A DNA stretch of 32,234 nucleotides from JAHEYG01 sp044229775 (GCA_044229775.1 JBGASH010000013.1:1-32234), one strand, 5' to 3'. Numbered from the stretch's first letter, positions 9,495 to 17,222 are shown. Program-made: numbers and translations. The notes: generated by a model not told the origin, from the sequence alone.

Positions 9495-9818
9495 TCATTT
9501 TCTTGGCACGAAGTATATTAACGCTATGCCAACTGCTACGAGAAAAATCCCTCCGATATCAAACAAATCTGGCTTGTATGTATCAAAAAAACATGCCCAA
9601 AGTATTGACATGATGATAAATACACCTCCATACACAACATAAACCTTTGCGAATATTGCTGTTTGAAATGTAGCCACCACGCCATACAAAGCAAGGAAGA
9701 GAATTCCTAAAACACCATTTTCAAAGGATTTATTGTTCTTAATCCACTGCCAAATGAAATAGCATCCGGCTATTTCAAAACCGGATGCTATTATAAAAAC
9801 AAAAATTGTTTTTATCAT
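9495..9818 (-). CDS. YnfA/UPF0060 family small membrane protein
   Basis: 107 residues from the ATG at 9818-9816, one base after the TGA of the gene upstream; the frame extends to 9896 but the extra N-terminus only overlaps the neighbouring gene. Four hydrophobic helices with family-typical stretches: ASGFEIAGCYFIWQW in helix 1, LALYGVVATFQ around helix 2, AKVYVVYGGVFIIMSILWA in helix 3 and DIGGIFLVAVGIALIYF in helix 4. YnfA proteins are SMR-like inner-membrane proteins linked to small cation/drug export, but the biochemical role is not settled. Its place in a metal operon between the MerT-like protein and the Czc genes suggests metal or metalloid tolerance. Confidence 0.88.
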   Translation of the reverse strand: MIKTIFVFIIASGFEIAGCYFIWQWIKNNKSFENGVLGILFLALYGVVATFQTAIFAKVYVVYGGVFIIMSILWACFFDTYKPDLFDIGGIFLVAVGIALIYFVPRK

Positions 9819-9819
9819 T

Positions 9820-10095
9820 TCAGACTTGCTTTGTTTTACAACTACAATTGGTATCACATGATGTTGTACATTCCTTCTTCGCCTTTCTTTTCTCATAAAA
9901 GTGAAAAGCGAACAGAATTACAGCTATTCCCAAAGCTGCCATACCGATTTTCTCTGCATAGAAACCTATAGTAGCAAGCGAGCCAACACCCGCGACCGTT
10001 CCAAGAATGGGCAAGGCGCAACAAAGTCCGCATAGTCCAATGCTTGCCCAACCTAATCTTTTGTACAAGGGTTTTAATTTTTTTGAAGTTTTCAT
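9820..10095 (-). CDS. MerT/MerF-like small membrane protein with vicinal cysteines
   Basis: 91 residues. The first membrane helix contains the vicinal Cys pair in GLCGLCCALPILG (about residues 20-32), the kind of CC site that receives Hg2+ in MerT/MerF/MerC. A second helix follows (AALGIAVILFAFHF), then a basic loop and a Cys-rich cytoplasmic tail CTTSCDTNCSC (about 76-86). Members of this general class bring a soft metal through the inner membrane and hand it to cytosolic thiols. No mercuric reductase is in the window, so mercury is not established as the substrate; arsenite, lead or cadmium are equally open. It is the third-last gene of the upstream half of the operon and is followed after one base by the YnfA gene. 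Confidence 0.72.
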   Translation of the reverse strand: MKTSKKLKPLYKRLGWASIGLCGLCCALPILGTVAGVGSLATIGFYAEKIGMAALGIAVILFAFHFYEKRKAKKECTTSCDTNCSCKTKQV

Positions 10096-10119
10096 TGTGA
10101 ATTTATTTTACAGGTATAA

Positions 10120-10671
10120 TTACTTTAAAACGCCTAACTCTTTAAATCCGGTTTTTAATTCTTCTTTAATCGCTTTTGACCCGTAAATCTTTAAATGAGT
10201 TGCCTTTTCAAAAGGCTCAAACTCCAAGGCAAATGAAAAGTTAGAGCAACAGTTACGTTCAAAATTTACAAAGTCAAGCAGTTGAACCGAAAACTCCTTA
10301 GGTTGCACAAATACAAAGTCATAACCATCTTCCAGTTCTATAACCTTTTCAACTTTGTTGAACATGCTGTATTTGCTAGTGAGAGTTTTCTTACGATCAA
10401 TCATCTGTTCTTTTGATAAATTACAAGAAGGTACCAATTCTTTTAAACGTTGCCCTTCATCTGTGGTATCATTTTCAGGATTTGATTTGCAGGACGCATC
10501 GCACGAATTTTTATTGCATTTGCCACACGCTGATTCATCGTGTTCTGCGGCTGTTTTTTGTTCTTCCATTTTATTTTCTGTTGTACTGTTTTCTTTATTG
10601 CCATCGTTGGCGCAGGAACTAAGTAATGAAATCATTAGTATTCCCGCAGTAATTAAGTTTAATCGTTTCAT
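10120..10671 (-). CDS. Cys-rich lipoprotein with a CC-containing C-terminal domain
   Basis: 183 residues from the ATG at 10671-10669; the open frame extends to 10743 but would overlap the preceding gene and hide a clear lipoprotein signal (MKRLNLITAGILMISLLSSC, lipobox Cys20). Residues 49-61 carry CGKCNKNSCDASC, a C-x2-C-x4-C-x3-C motif shared with the next lipoprotein upstream. The C-terminal 100 residues form a separate domain with a conserved-looking FERNCCSNFSF segment and a KIYGSKAIKEEL helix. Similar FxxxCC domains occur in uncharacterised proteins of metal clusters. Likely anchored at the outer membrane facing the periplasm and binding a soft metal; the function is unproven. 24 nt to the MerT-like gene. 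Confidence 0.75.
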   Translation of the reverse strand: MKRLNLITAGILMISLLSSCANDGNKENSTTENKMEEQKTAAEHDESACGKCNKNSCDASCKSNPENDTTDEGQRLKELVPSCNLSKEQMIDRKKTLTSKYSMFNKVEKVIELEDGYDFVFVQPKEFSVQLLDFVNFERNCCSNFSFALEFEPFEKATHLKIYGSKAIKEELKTGFKELGVLK

Positions 10672-10675
10672 CTTT

Positions 10676-10867
10676 TTATTTTCCTTTTGCGTTTTCGTTG
10701 GTATTTGTTGAACTACAAGATGAATTACAGGATTTGTTTCCACATTTGCTGCAAGTCCCTTCTGCTTTTTCTGTTTTACATTTTTTGCCTCCGCAGCATT
10801 TTTTCATTTGCTCGCATGACGATAGTGTAAGGGCTGTTAAAGCCCCAATGATCATTAGTTTTCTCAT
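10676..10867 (-). CDS. Small Cys-rich lipoprotein (63 aa)
   Basis: Signal MRKLMIIGALTALTLSSC with lipobox LSSC (Cys18). The mature 46 residues hold seven further cysteines: KKCCGGKKC, then CSKCGNKSCNSSC at residues 39-51, rich in Lys/Gly/Ser like a metallothionein-type chelator. The second motif has the same C-x2-C-x4-C-x3-C spacing as in the following gene. It lies two bases after the thioredoxin stop and four bases before the next lipoprotein start, so it is co-transcribed. Role as a periplasmic, lipid-anchored metal sponge or carrier is inferred. No established family recognised. Confidence 0.75.
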   Translation of the reverse strand: MRKLMIIGALTALTLSSCEQMKKCCGGKKCKTEKAEGTCSKCGNKSCNSSCSSTNTNENAKGK

Positions 10868-10869
10868 GT

Positions 10870-11379
10870 TTATTTGTTTTTAGGGTTAATTATCCATTTT
10901 AAAAAATCTTCAGCATTTAAGTATCCGGTTGTTTGCGATACTACTCGTTGTTGAGAATCTATTACCAATAATGTAGGATAGGATTCGATCTTAAACTTTT
11001 TAGCCAACTCTATTCCTTCGCCTTTTTCTACATCAAATTTGAATACGATAAAGTTCTCGTTCAGGTAGTTTGATACTTTGACATCCGTAAATGTTTTTTT
11101 ATCCAAAGCCTTGCAGGGGGCGCACCATGTTGCATAAGCATCAAGAAATATTCGTTTATTACTTTTCGCTGCAACCTCAATTGCATCCTTGTATGTTCCG
11201 TTGAAAATTTTAAGACTTCCGGTTCCGTAATTACTTTGTTCTGTTTTGTTGTTCTTATTTTTGAAGTTTGCTTCGCATGAAGTACCTTTGTCGCCACAGC
11301 ATCGCTTGTTCTGTGCGTTTATGGTTTGGGTAGTTGAAACCATCAATAAAACCATTACAACTTTTTTTAGCATTTTCAT
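10870..11379 (-). CDS. Exported thioredoxin-family protein of the metal operon
   Basis: 169 residues. Cleavable signal (MKMLKKVVMVLLMVSTTQTINAQ), then a short insert with CC and C (KRCCGDKGTSC, residues 26-35). The thioredoxin fold follows, with active site WCAPC (Cys86, Cys89) after IFLDAYAT and the cis-Pro segment ESYPTLLVID. The DAYATWCAPCK...KTFTDVKVSNYLNENFIVFKFDVEKGEG order matches Bacteroidota thioredoxins of the DsbD-gamma/thioredoxin_7 type. In the periplasm it could keep the cysteines of the neighbouring Cys-rich lipoproteins reduced or help release metal from them; this is inference from the operon. It is the first gene after the MerR-type promoter. Confidence 0.87.
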   Translation of the reverse strand: MKMLKKVVMVLLMVSTTQTINAQNKRCCGDKGTSCEANFKNKNNKTEQSNYGTGSLKIFNGTYKDAIEVAAKSNKRIFLDAYATWCAPCKALDKKTFTDVKVSNYLNENFIVFKFDVEKGEGIELAKKFKIESYPTLLVIDSQQRVVSQTTGYLNAEDFLKWIINPKNK

Positions 11380-11394
11380 ATCATTTTGTTTTTA

Positions 11395-11410
11395 TACATT
11401 TGCAAATGTA
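11395..11410. repeat. 16-bp perfect palindrome covering the -7 element
   Basis: TACATTTG directly abuts its reverse complement CAAATGTA, so each strand reads TACATTTG. On the minus strand this is the -7 element of the metal operon; on the plus strand the same element points towards merR, though no TTG lies at a proper distance upstream. Confidence 0.7.
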
Positions 11411-11436
11411 AACAGTGGAGTATAGTCCACTGTCAA
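11403..11436 (-). promoter_or_regulatory. MerR-type promoter/operator for the metal operon
   Basis: On the minus strand TTG (11436-11434) and a perfect Bacteroidota -7 element TACATTTG (11410-11403) are separated by 23 nt. That spacer is filled by a perfect inverted repeat ACAGTGGA-N6-TCCACTGT (11412-11433). A dyad placed between the promoter elements with a long spacer is how MerR-family activators work: they untwist the DNA when metal binds. The divergent MerR gene starts 30 nt away. The first operon start codon is at 11379. Confidence 0.78.
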
Positions 11437-11465
11437 GCAAAAACTCAAAATAAATTTCAAAAAAT

Positions 11466-11882
11466 ATGTTAATAGGCGAAATTGTCAATAAAACAGGGCT
11501 TTCTAAGGATACAATCCGGTTCTACGAAAAGCACGGACTTATTAGTGTAGGGCGTAAAGAACGGAGAGAAAACAACTACAAGGAGTATTCAGAAGATGTG
11601 CTGAAGCGTTTGCTTACCATTAAGCGATTAAAAGGTTTTGGATTTACACTTAATGAAGTTTTGGAAGTATTAGATATGATTGAAGTTAATACAGCAAGCT
11701 GCAACAACGTGAAAGGTAAAATTGAAGATAAGGTTACTTTGTTGGATCAAAAGATCAGGGAGCTTATTGAAATACGCAGTTTGCTTATCAATGGTGTTTC
11801 AAAATGTAATGTTGGTTGCACACCTGAGAATACTGAAACAAATTGTGCAGTCTTGGTATCGGATGAGTTTCTTACTAAATAA
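11466..11882 (+). CDS. MerR-family metal-responsive transcription regulator
   Basis: 138 residues, typical MerR length. The N-terminal winged HTH is clear (IGEIVNKTGLSKDTIRFYEKHGLI, residues 3-26; then a wing with NNYKEYSED). A dimerisation helix runs about 80-112. Candidate metal ligands are Cys79 (in NTASCNN), Cys114, Cys118 and Cys127. The 35-residue gap between Cys79 and Cys114 matches ZntR/PbrR/MerR (Cys at about 79/82 and 114/117), while the loop carries C-x3-C and a later Cys, which fits Pb/Cd/Zn/Hg-type sensors better than the two-Cys CueR type. It is transcribed divergently from the thioredoxin-first operon and probably activates it at the dyad at 11412-11433. The exact metal cannot be decided. 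Confidence 0.92.
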   Translation: MLIGEIVNKTGLSKDTIRFYEKHGLISVGRKERRENNYKEYSEDVLKRLLTIKRLKGFGFTLNEVLEVLDMIEVNTASCNNVKGKIEDKVTLLDQKIRELIEIRSLLINGVSKCNVGCTPENTETNCAVLVSDEFLTK

Positions 11883-12192
11883 TATTGGTCAAAAGAGAAA
11901 ATCTTAATCTCAAATCAAATAAATGGATTTTGTTTTTTCTATAATTCAAAAATAAATAACCTTCTTTATCAATCCATTCCGGCATCGCAAACAGCTTTTC
12001 TTTAATGCCGGGCAGTTTTACTGATTTTATTCTGCCTGATTTTACAACAGCACGCAGATAAACCGAGAGCGTTCCTTTCGGATCATTATAGAATTGATAC
12101 TGCTTATCCAATTTTAAAAGGTGGTCATGAATTTCACGGCTTGTGAGCGGTTTGTTTTCAAATAGTGGGCAGCAATACTTGAAGAGATGAGA
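11875..12192 (-). pseudogene. 5'-truncated winged-helix-like ORF at the island edge
   Basis: The frame is open from 12192 (just after an in-frame TAA at 12195-12193) to 11875, 105 codons. It contains a coherent segment: KYCCPLFENKPLTSREI, then DKQYQFYNDPKGTLSVYLRAVVKSGRIKSVKLPG, then PEWIDKEGYL. LTSREIHDHLL followed by a short beta-like stretch ending in GRI resembles a winged helix-turn-helix. There is no ATG before the conserved-looking part; TTG at 12111 is the only usable start and would cut into it. The 3' end overlaps the MerR stop by 8 nt in convergent orientation. I read it as a gene remnant; no family name is certain. Confidence 0.5.
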
Positions 12193-12529
12193 TTAAATGT
12201 CTCAAAATATGAAAGTTTCGAGTAAATGAGACAAGAGCTATCTACATTTGACAATTATTATAGCCTTTTGAACGAATCTGGAAGTAAATTTAAAAAGAAA
12301 TGCAGTTCATGATTACAATACTACAATGGAAGCAAAATGTACTTATAGTGAGCCATTATAATGAGGTGAATTTACCCGTCAAAATTGACAGATAGCCGTC
12401 AAAACAATTCTTTTAGACGAGCAACTTTTAGCATATCTTTGTACAGGAGACTTCGACATTTTAACCCTCCGCCTGACAGTATGACCTACTTCAATCGACA
12501 GTGAACTAAGAGAGGTTCCTGATAAAAAA
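12193..12529. other. Gene-free stretch at right edge of the metal island
   Basis: No convincing gene. There is a 28-codon ORF on the plus strand (12226-12312) with no recognisable content. CCGTCAAAA occurs twice, 20 bp apart (12376-12384 and 12396-12404), the first overlapping a GTCAA-AA-TTGAC inverted repeat (12378-12389). TATCTTTG near 12435 fits the Bacteroidota -7 element but faces no gene. No transposase or terminal inverted repeats were seen. Confidence 0.5.
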
Positions 12530-14011
12530 CTACTCCTTCGCCAACAGCTTCGCTTGTTTCAAATCAATGCGCTCACCGTTTTTAAAGGCAACAACAAAAC
12601 AATCCTTAAAACCGTTTTCGCTTAATTTCTTTTGATGCCGGAATGCTTCGGCCATGGTTTTGAAATTACCGGAGGTGTATTTATAAATGTTGCCAACTTT
12701 GTAATACCAGCCGTTTTCAATTACGTCGAATTTTTTTTCTTTCAGGTCCAACAAAGTCTCGCTACCCATAAACTGCACTTTAAATTCAACAGCATCTTTA
12801 TCGCGAGGTTCATCCTTTTGTTTTACAATTTTTACACTATCCTTTTTAATTTCCTCTTTTTTAGGAGTTATTGCAATGGTTGGCGACGACTTTACGGTAG
12901 TATCTTTTATAATAGCGATGGTGTTTGTAGGAATTGTTTTTACCGAATCTTTTTTAAGCGCTATGTTATTTGTGGCAACCGTTTTTACCGAATCTTTTTC
13001 ATCTTCCACTTCATAATCTTCTTCTACTTTTGGTGTTTTACCGGTATTGCCCGCTTTTAAGTTTTCATTCTCCAATGCGGTCATGTTCTCCAATTCATCA
13101 TCATAGGTTTTTTTATTTCCTTCCACTTCATCTTTGTATCGTCTAAAACCTTTAAAGATACTCGCCGAAATGTAAGTTTGCCCTTTTTCCGAAGCTAAAA
13201 ATTGTTCTTCGAGCGGATTCGTTAAATAACCTATCTCCGTTAAAATACTCGGCATGGCGGTGCGCCACAACACCCAAATACTTTGGCGGTGTACACCTTT
13301 ATCCACGCGCCCAGCTTTTTTTCCGTACTCTTCCTGGATCTTCATGGCTAACGAAACACTGCGCATCAAATAAGCGGTAGTATAGTTGCTCATAATAATG
13401 TAACTCTCTTCACTCTCGGGATCAAAACCCTGGTATTTTTCTTCGTAATTATCTTCCAGTAACATGGCGGAGTTCTCACGCTGCGCCACTTTCATTTTAC
13501 CTTCTTCGTTCTTTAATCCCATTACATACGTTTCCGAACCAAAAGGAATAGGATTTGTCGTCTCCACCACAACACGTTTCCCTTTTTTGTTCACGTAAGT
13601 TTTTGGACGCATTTTTTTGGTTTTCTTGTCGCGAATCATTACCGGTTTTCCGGCAGCGTTACAATGTATACATAAGAACAGATCGGCCTTTGCTTTGTTA
13701 GCCACCATAGCTCTGTCTTCCAAACTCACAAACACATCCGTTTTGCGGGTATAAATAACTTTTATTTCGGGATAATGCTCTTCGATCAGTTTTCCAACTC
13801 TTAAAGCAACCGCTAAAGAAATATCTTTTTCCTTATTGTTAATGCCACTGCAGCCCGGATCGTCGCCACCATGCCCGGGGTCAATAACAATGGTTTTGAT
13901 GGTCTTTGGATCGTCTTTGTGAAAAGAAGTTAAAATGATGCCTGAGAACAGGCAAAACAACAATAATAAAACTGTTTTAAGGTTTTTTATTAATATCTTA
14001 ATTAAAAACAT
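12530..14011 (-). CDS. N-acetylmuramoyl-L-alanine amidase (Amidase_3) with C-terminal SPOR-like domain
   Basis: 493 residues from the ATG at 14011-14009, which directly precedes a basic-hydrophobic signal/anchor (FLIKILIKNLKTVLLLLFCLF); the frame continues to 14065 but those residues are not signal-like. The zinc amidase domain begins IVIDPGHGGDDPG (His ligand) and includes ADLFLCIHCNA (second His) and the late catalytic Glu in PSILTEIGYLTN. A Ser/Thr/Lys-rich linker with repeated KDSVKT-type units follows (about residues 320-400), then a SPOR-like peptidoglycan-binding end (KFKVQF...GWYYKVGNIYKYTSGNFKTMAEAF). It cleaves the amide bond between muramic acid and the stem peptide, used in daughter-cell separation. 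It is divergent from the lptD-like gene, a frequent Bacteroidota pairing. Confidence 0.93.
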   Translation of the reverse strand: MFLIKILIKNLKTVLLLLFCLFSGIILTSFHKDDPKTIKTIVIDPGHGGDDPGCSGINNKEKDISLAVALRVGKLIEEHYPEIKVIYTRKTDVFVSLEDRAMVANKAKADLFLCIHCNAAGKPVMIRDKKTKKMRPKTYVNKKGKRVVVETTNPIPFGSETYVMGLKNEEGKMKVAQRENSAMLLEDNYEEKYQGFDPESEESYIIMSNYTTAYLMRSVSLAMKIQEEYGKKAGRVDKGVHRQSIWVLWRTAMPSILTEIGYLTNPLEEQFLASEKGQTYISASIFKGFRRYKDEVEGNKKTYDDELENMTALENENLKAGNTGKTPKVEEDYEVEDEKDSVKTVATNNIALKKDSVKTIPTNTIAIIKDTTVKSSPTIAITPKKEEIKKDSVKIVKQKDEPRDKDAVEFKVQFMGSETLLDLKEKKFDVIENGWYYKVGNIYKYTSGNFKTMAEAFRHQKKLSENGFKDCFVVAFKNGERIDLKQAKLLAKE

Positions 14012-14034
14012 CTGTCTACAAATCAAGTATTTAT

Positions 14035-14042
14035 TAGTTTTG
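14035..14042 (+). promoter_or_regulatory. Candidate -7 element for the lptD-like gene
   Basis: TAGTTTTG matches TAnnTTTG and lies 27 nt before the TTG start at 14070. No clear TTG at -33. An opposite-strand TATTTTTG at 14052-14059 could serve the amidase gene, so the two would overlap back to back. Confidence 0.4.
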
Positions 14043-14069
14043 TAGGTAAACCAAAAATAATACAATCGT

Positions 14070-16543
14070 TTGACTCTTTACACCAGGGTTATATTAGTTT
14101 TCTTATGGGCAATGTTAATATCTATGCCCTTTTTTAGCTCTGCTCAGGCTGTTTTGCCCTCCGATACCACTAAAAGAGTCATCGTTAGAGATAGTCTGGA
14201 GGAAGAACAGACCCTTGAACATAAGATAATATATAACGCGAAAGACTCGGCAAGATACGAGGATACCGGTAATAAATTATTCTTATTTGGCGATGCTTAT
14301 GTGGAGTATGAAAACATGAGTATTAAGTCGGAATTTATTGAGATCGATTACAGTAAAAATTTAGTGAACACATGAAACCGATTCAACCGGTAAAAGTAAG
14401 AACCTGTTTTTAAGGATGAGGAACAAGATTCAATGCGGAAAAAATAATGTACAACCTTAAAACCAAAAAGGGGAAAATTTTTAACGTTCTTACAAAGCAG
14501 GGCGATATGCTGGTTTGAAATGAGATCAAAAAAGACAGTACCGAAGTTATTTACATGAAAAACCTGAAGTGTATCCCGTGCCAGTTCGACGATGCCCGAA
14601 CGGTATTTAAGACCACAAGGCAAGATCATTCCAAACGATAAGATCGTGGACCAATGTATCTCGAAGTAGGAGGTGCCAACACCGTTGAGCCTTGCCTTTT
14701 GGTTTTTTTCCTAATACCAAAAAGCAACACGATGGTATTTTGATCCCTTTTGTAGGCAACTCGCCTAATCAGGGATATTTTCTGAAAGACGGTGGATTTT
14801 ATTGGGGTATAAACATAAAACCGATATGACCATAAGAGGCGATATTTATTCCAATCACAGTTGGGGCATAAGAACCAATAATTACAAGGTGATGTACAAA
14901 TATTCGGGCGCTTTAAATTTAGGTTATTCGGAGTATATTTTAGGTGATAAGGATTATGCGGCTTCCTATTCAAAACAAAAATCGTATAATGTTGGTTGGA
15001 TCCATAATCAGGATAATAAAAATAATCCTTCAGTTCGTTTTAAGCCAATGTTAATTATGTGAATCAAAAATATAACAAATTTAACGCGCTTAATTCGGGA
15101 CAATACCTTACAACACCTTTCAATAATATTAATTTTACTAAGAGCAACCGCTGGGTTCGCTTAGCATAAACGCTACGCATAGTCAGAACACTATTACCCG
15201 TTTGGTGGAGATAACTTTCCACAGTTAACGTTCAATGTTAACCGTTTTTTCCGTTTAAACGGAAGGTGCCGTAAAAAATGTATTTGATAAAATGAGTGTG
15301 AATTATTTGTTGGAAGCACGCAATACACTTTCCACCAGCGATTCAACCTTGTTAAAGGCGATCTTGAAAAAGCTGAGGTGCGGCATTAAAACACACCTTG
15401 CCTATTTCAACAATTTCAATTTATTCAAATACATTACCGTAGCCCCGGCTTTAGATTTGAAGCGCGGTGATGTATACCAAATATACTACTAAACGCCTCA
15501 CGACAGCGTTCTAATTATAACAACACCGCGATTCACTTTATAACAAACCGACACCATAAGGGCCAATGGTGTTAAAACAGGATACGAAGGAAGTTTCAGT
15601 ACCGGGCTCACTACAAAAGTATTTATGGATTACAGTTTTAGATCCAAACGTTTAAAGATGGTGCGACATTTATTGATACCCACATTAACGTATTCTTACC
15701 GCCCCGATTTTGCCGATGAGAAATATGGATTTTGGAAACAGGTTGAATCGGATAACACCGGAAAAAATCCAAAACAGTATTATAGTATTTTTGAAAAAGG
15801 CATCTTTTTTTGAAAACAATGCTATCAGTGAATTTAAATAATAACGTTGAAGCAAAGGTGCGGCAATACAGCGACACGGGTGCATTTGATAAAAAGGTAA
15901 CCGTTATACAAAATTTAGGGATTACCGGCACTTACAATTTTGCGGCCGATAGTTTTCAAATGAGTAACATCAATGTTAGCGCGTAATAAATTATTTAAAT
16001 TCTTTGATCTGGTAGGAGACGCGAGTATTTGATCCGTACGATTTTTGATTATCAAGCCAACCACCGCATAAAAGATTTTACTTATAACACCAATTCTAAA
16101 CTGGCGTTTTTAAGCGAAATTTGGCAGTAAACGCCAGTTTTAGTTCTAACTTTAACTTTGGAAGCCAGATGCGCGAAAAGCTAACGTTGAACGTGGAGCA
16201 GAAAAAAGTGATCAGCCGCTACCCTGGAATTTAAGTGTGTATTATAGTATGACCTTTAGCAGGGCAACCATACTTTACGTTAAAACTATTCAGGCGCTCA
16301 ACTTTAGTGGTGATATGAATGTGACAAAATACTGCAAATTGGGACTCACAAGCGGTTATGATTTTACTAATAATAAATTAAGCTATACCAGCGTAAATGT
16401 GAATCAACGATCACAAATGTTGAGAGCGTATTGCCTGGAGTGCCTTTTGGTTTCAGGAAAAGTACAGCATCACCCTCAATTTAAAGACCAGTATGCTTAG
16501 CGATATTAAAATACCGCGCCAAAGGCAATGGTTCGATAATTAA
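14070..16543 (+). pseudogene. lptD: LptD/OstA-like LPS-assembly outer-membrane protein, many frameshifts
   Basis: The first 101 codons (TTG start at 14070) give a signal peptide ending FFSSAQA and an OstA-like N-domain (KLFLFGDAYVEYENMSIKSEFIEIDYSKN). Beyond 14360 the same protein continues but hops between frames: segments such as PVFKDEEQ, NAEKIMYNLKTKKGKIFNV, ILIPFVGNSPNQGYFLKDGGFYWGI, KTDMTIRGDIYSNHSWGIRT and SGYDFTNNKLSYTSVN are typical of the Bacteroidota LptD beta-barrel. The end is at 16541-16543, after SDIKIPRQRQWFDN. I count at least eight frame changes between 14.37 and 14.82 kb alone. The overall span (about 2.47 kb) is close to an intact gene, so little is lost. Such dense indels with preserved protein sequence look more like sequencing error than decay, since LptD is normally needed to place LPS in the outer membrane. 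Confidence 0.82.
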
Positions 16544-16548
16544 AGATC

Positions 16549-16583
16549 AAAAAAAATCCCCGATCACTTTTTTATGTCGGGGA
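16549..16583 (-). terminator. Rho-independent terminator of the redoxin gene
   Basis: Minus-strand stem TCCCCGA / TCGGGGA (7 bp, 13-nt loop) followed by eight T. It lies 25 nt after the redoxin stop and just beyond the convergent lptD stop. Confidence 0.85.
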
Positions 16584-16607
16584 AATTCGTTTAAGGAAAT
16601 ATTCTTC

Positions 16608-17222
16608 TTACGATTCAACTCTTTTAATGGTACATCCAATAGATTTTGTTTCCTGTACCGCAGGCGTTTGGTTCTTAACCAAAGCACCTAAAGCATCCTT
16701 TAAATAAGTGGCTTTTACAGCAGCAGGATCTTTAACGTTATCGTCAATAGCGCCTTTGTAAATTAATCCTTTAGCGTTGAACAAAAAACACTGCGGTGTA
16801 CGGGTAGCCCCAAACGCGTTAGCTAATTTAGAGCTGACATCAACGGTGTAATAACATTTTAATTTTTGAGCGCTGTGATATTTTACCATTTCATCAAAGC
16901 TGTCGGCTTCGCTACGTTGTGCCTCATTGCTATTTACAATAATGCAACCAATGCCGTTGGCTGAGCAATAATCGCTGTAATCTTTAATACGTGTTTCACT
17001 AAGTTTTACATACGGACAGGTATTACACGAAAGATCACTAAAAATACCCTTGTCGGTTTTAGCGTCATTAAGTGATACTTCTTTTCCGCTAACGTCTTTC
17101 ATTTTGTAAGCACCTTCAGGTAAAGCGGCATTCAATGCCAACTCATCAGAAGCTGAAGTGATAAATGCAGAACCTAAAATAGCGGTTAATGCAACTGCAG
17201 ATAGTAAAATAAGTTTTTTCAT
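16608..17222 (-). CDS. Exported redoxin/thioredoxin-like protein (CNTC motif)
   Basis: 204 residues. Signal peptide MKKLILLSAVALTAILGSAF...SA, then an AhpC/TSA-Redoxin-type fold: YKMKDVSGKEVSLNDAK, the CxxC active site in SCNTCPYVK, GIGCIIVNSNEAQRSEADSF and a cis-Pro region GATRTPQCFLFN. Family members read DKG-L-L-V-I-F-S-C-N-T-C-P here, but this copy reads DKGIFSDLSCNTCP. The altered five residues are exactly what a +1 T (five instead of four, 17040-17044) and a -1 T (three instead of four, 17030-17032) would produce from GILVIFSC. The frame is restored, so the gene looks intact but probably contains a local error. Role: periplasmic thiol redox enzyme, substrate unknown. Own terminator downstream. 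Confidence 0.85.
   Translation of the reverse strand: MKKLILLSAVALTAILGSAFITSASDELALNAALPEGAYKMKDVSGKEVSLNDAKTDKGIFSDLSCNTCPYVKLSETRIKDYSDYCSANGIGCIIVNSNEAQRSEADSFDEMVKYHSAQKLKCYYTVDVSSKLANAFGATRTPQCFLFNAKGLIYKGAIDDNVKDPAAVKATYLKDALGALVKNQTPAVQETKSIGCTIKRVES

Noticed and set aside
10355..10711. Plus-strand ORF opposite the Cys-rich lipoproteins
   Set aside because: It is antisense to well-supported genes, and its hydrophobic content is a by-product of the opposite frame.
9103..11882. A complete mercury-resistance (mer) operon
   Set aside because: There is MerR and a MerT-like protein, but no merA reductase, MerP-type HMA protein or merB, so mercury cannot be claimed.
12376..12404. CCGTCAAAA repeats as a CRISPR or insertion-sequence end
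   Set aside because: Only two copies 20 bp apart, with no cas genes, transposase or target duplication.
14348..16500. Several short ORFs inside the lptD-like region as independent small genes
   Set aside because: Their translations join into one LptD-like protein when frame changes are allowed, and antisense ORFs have no protein-like features.
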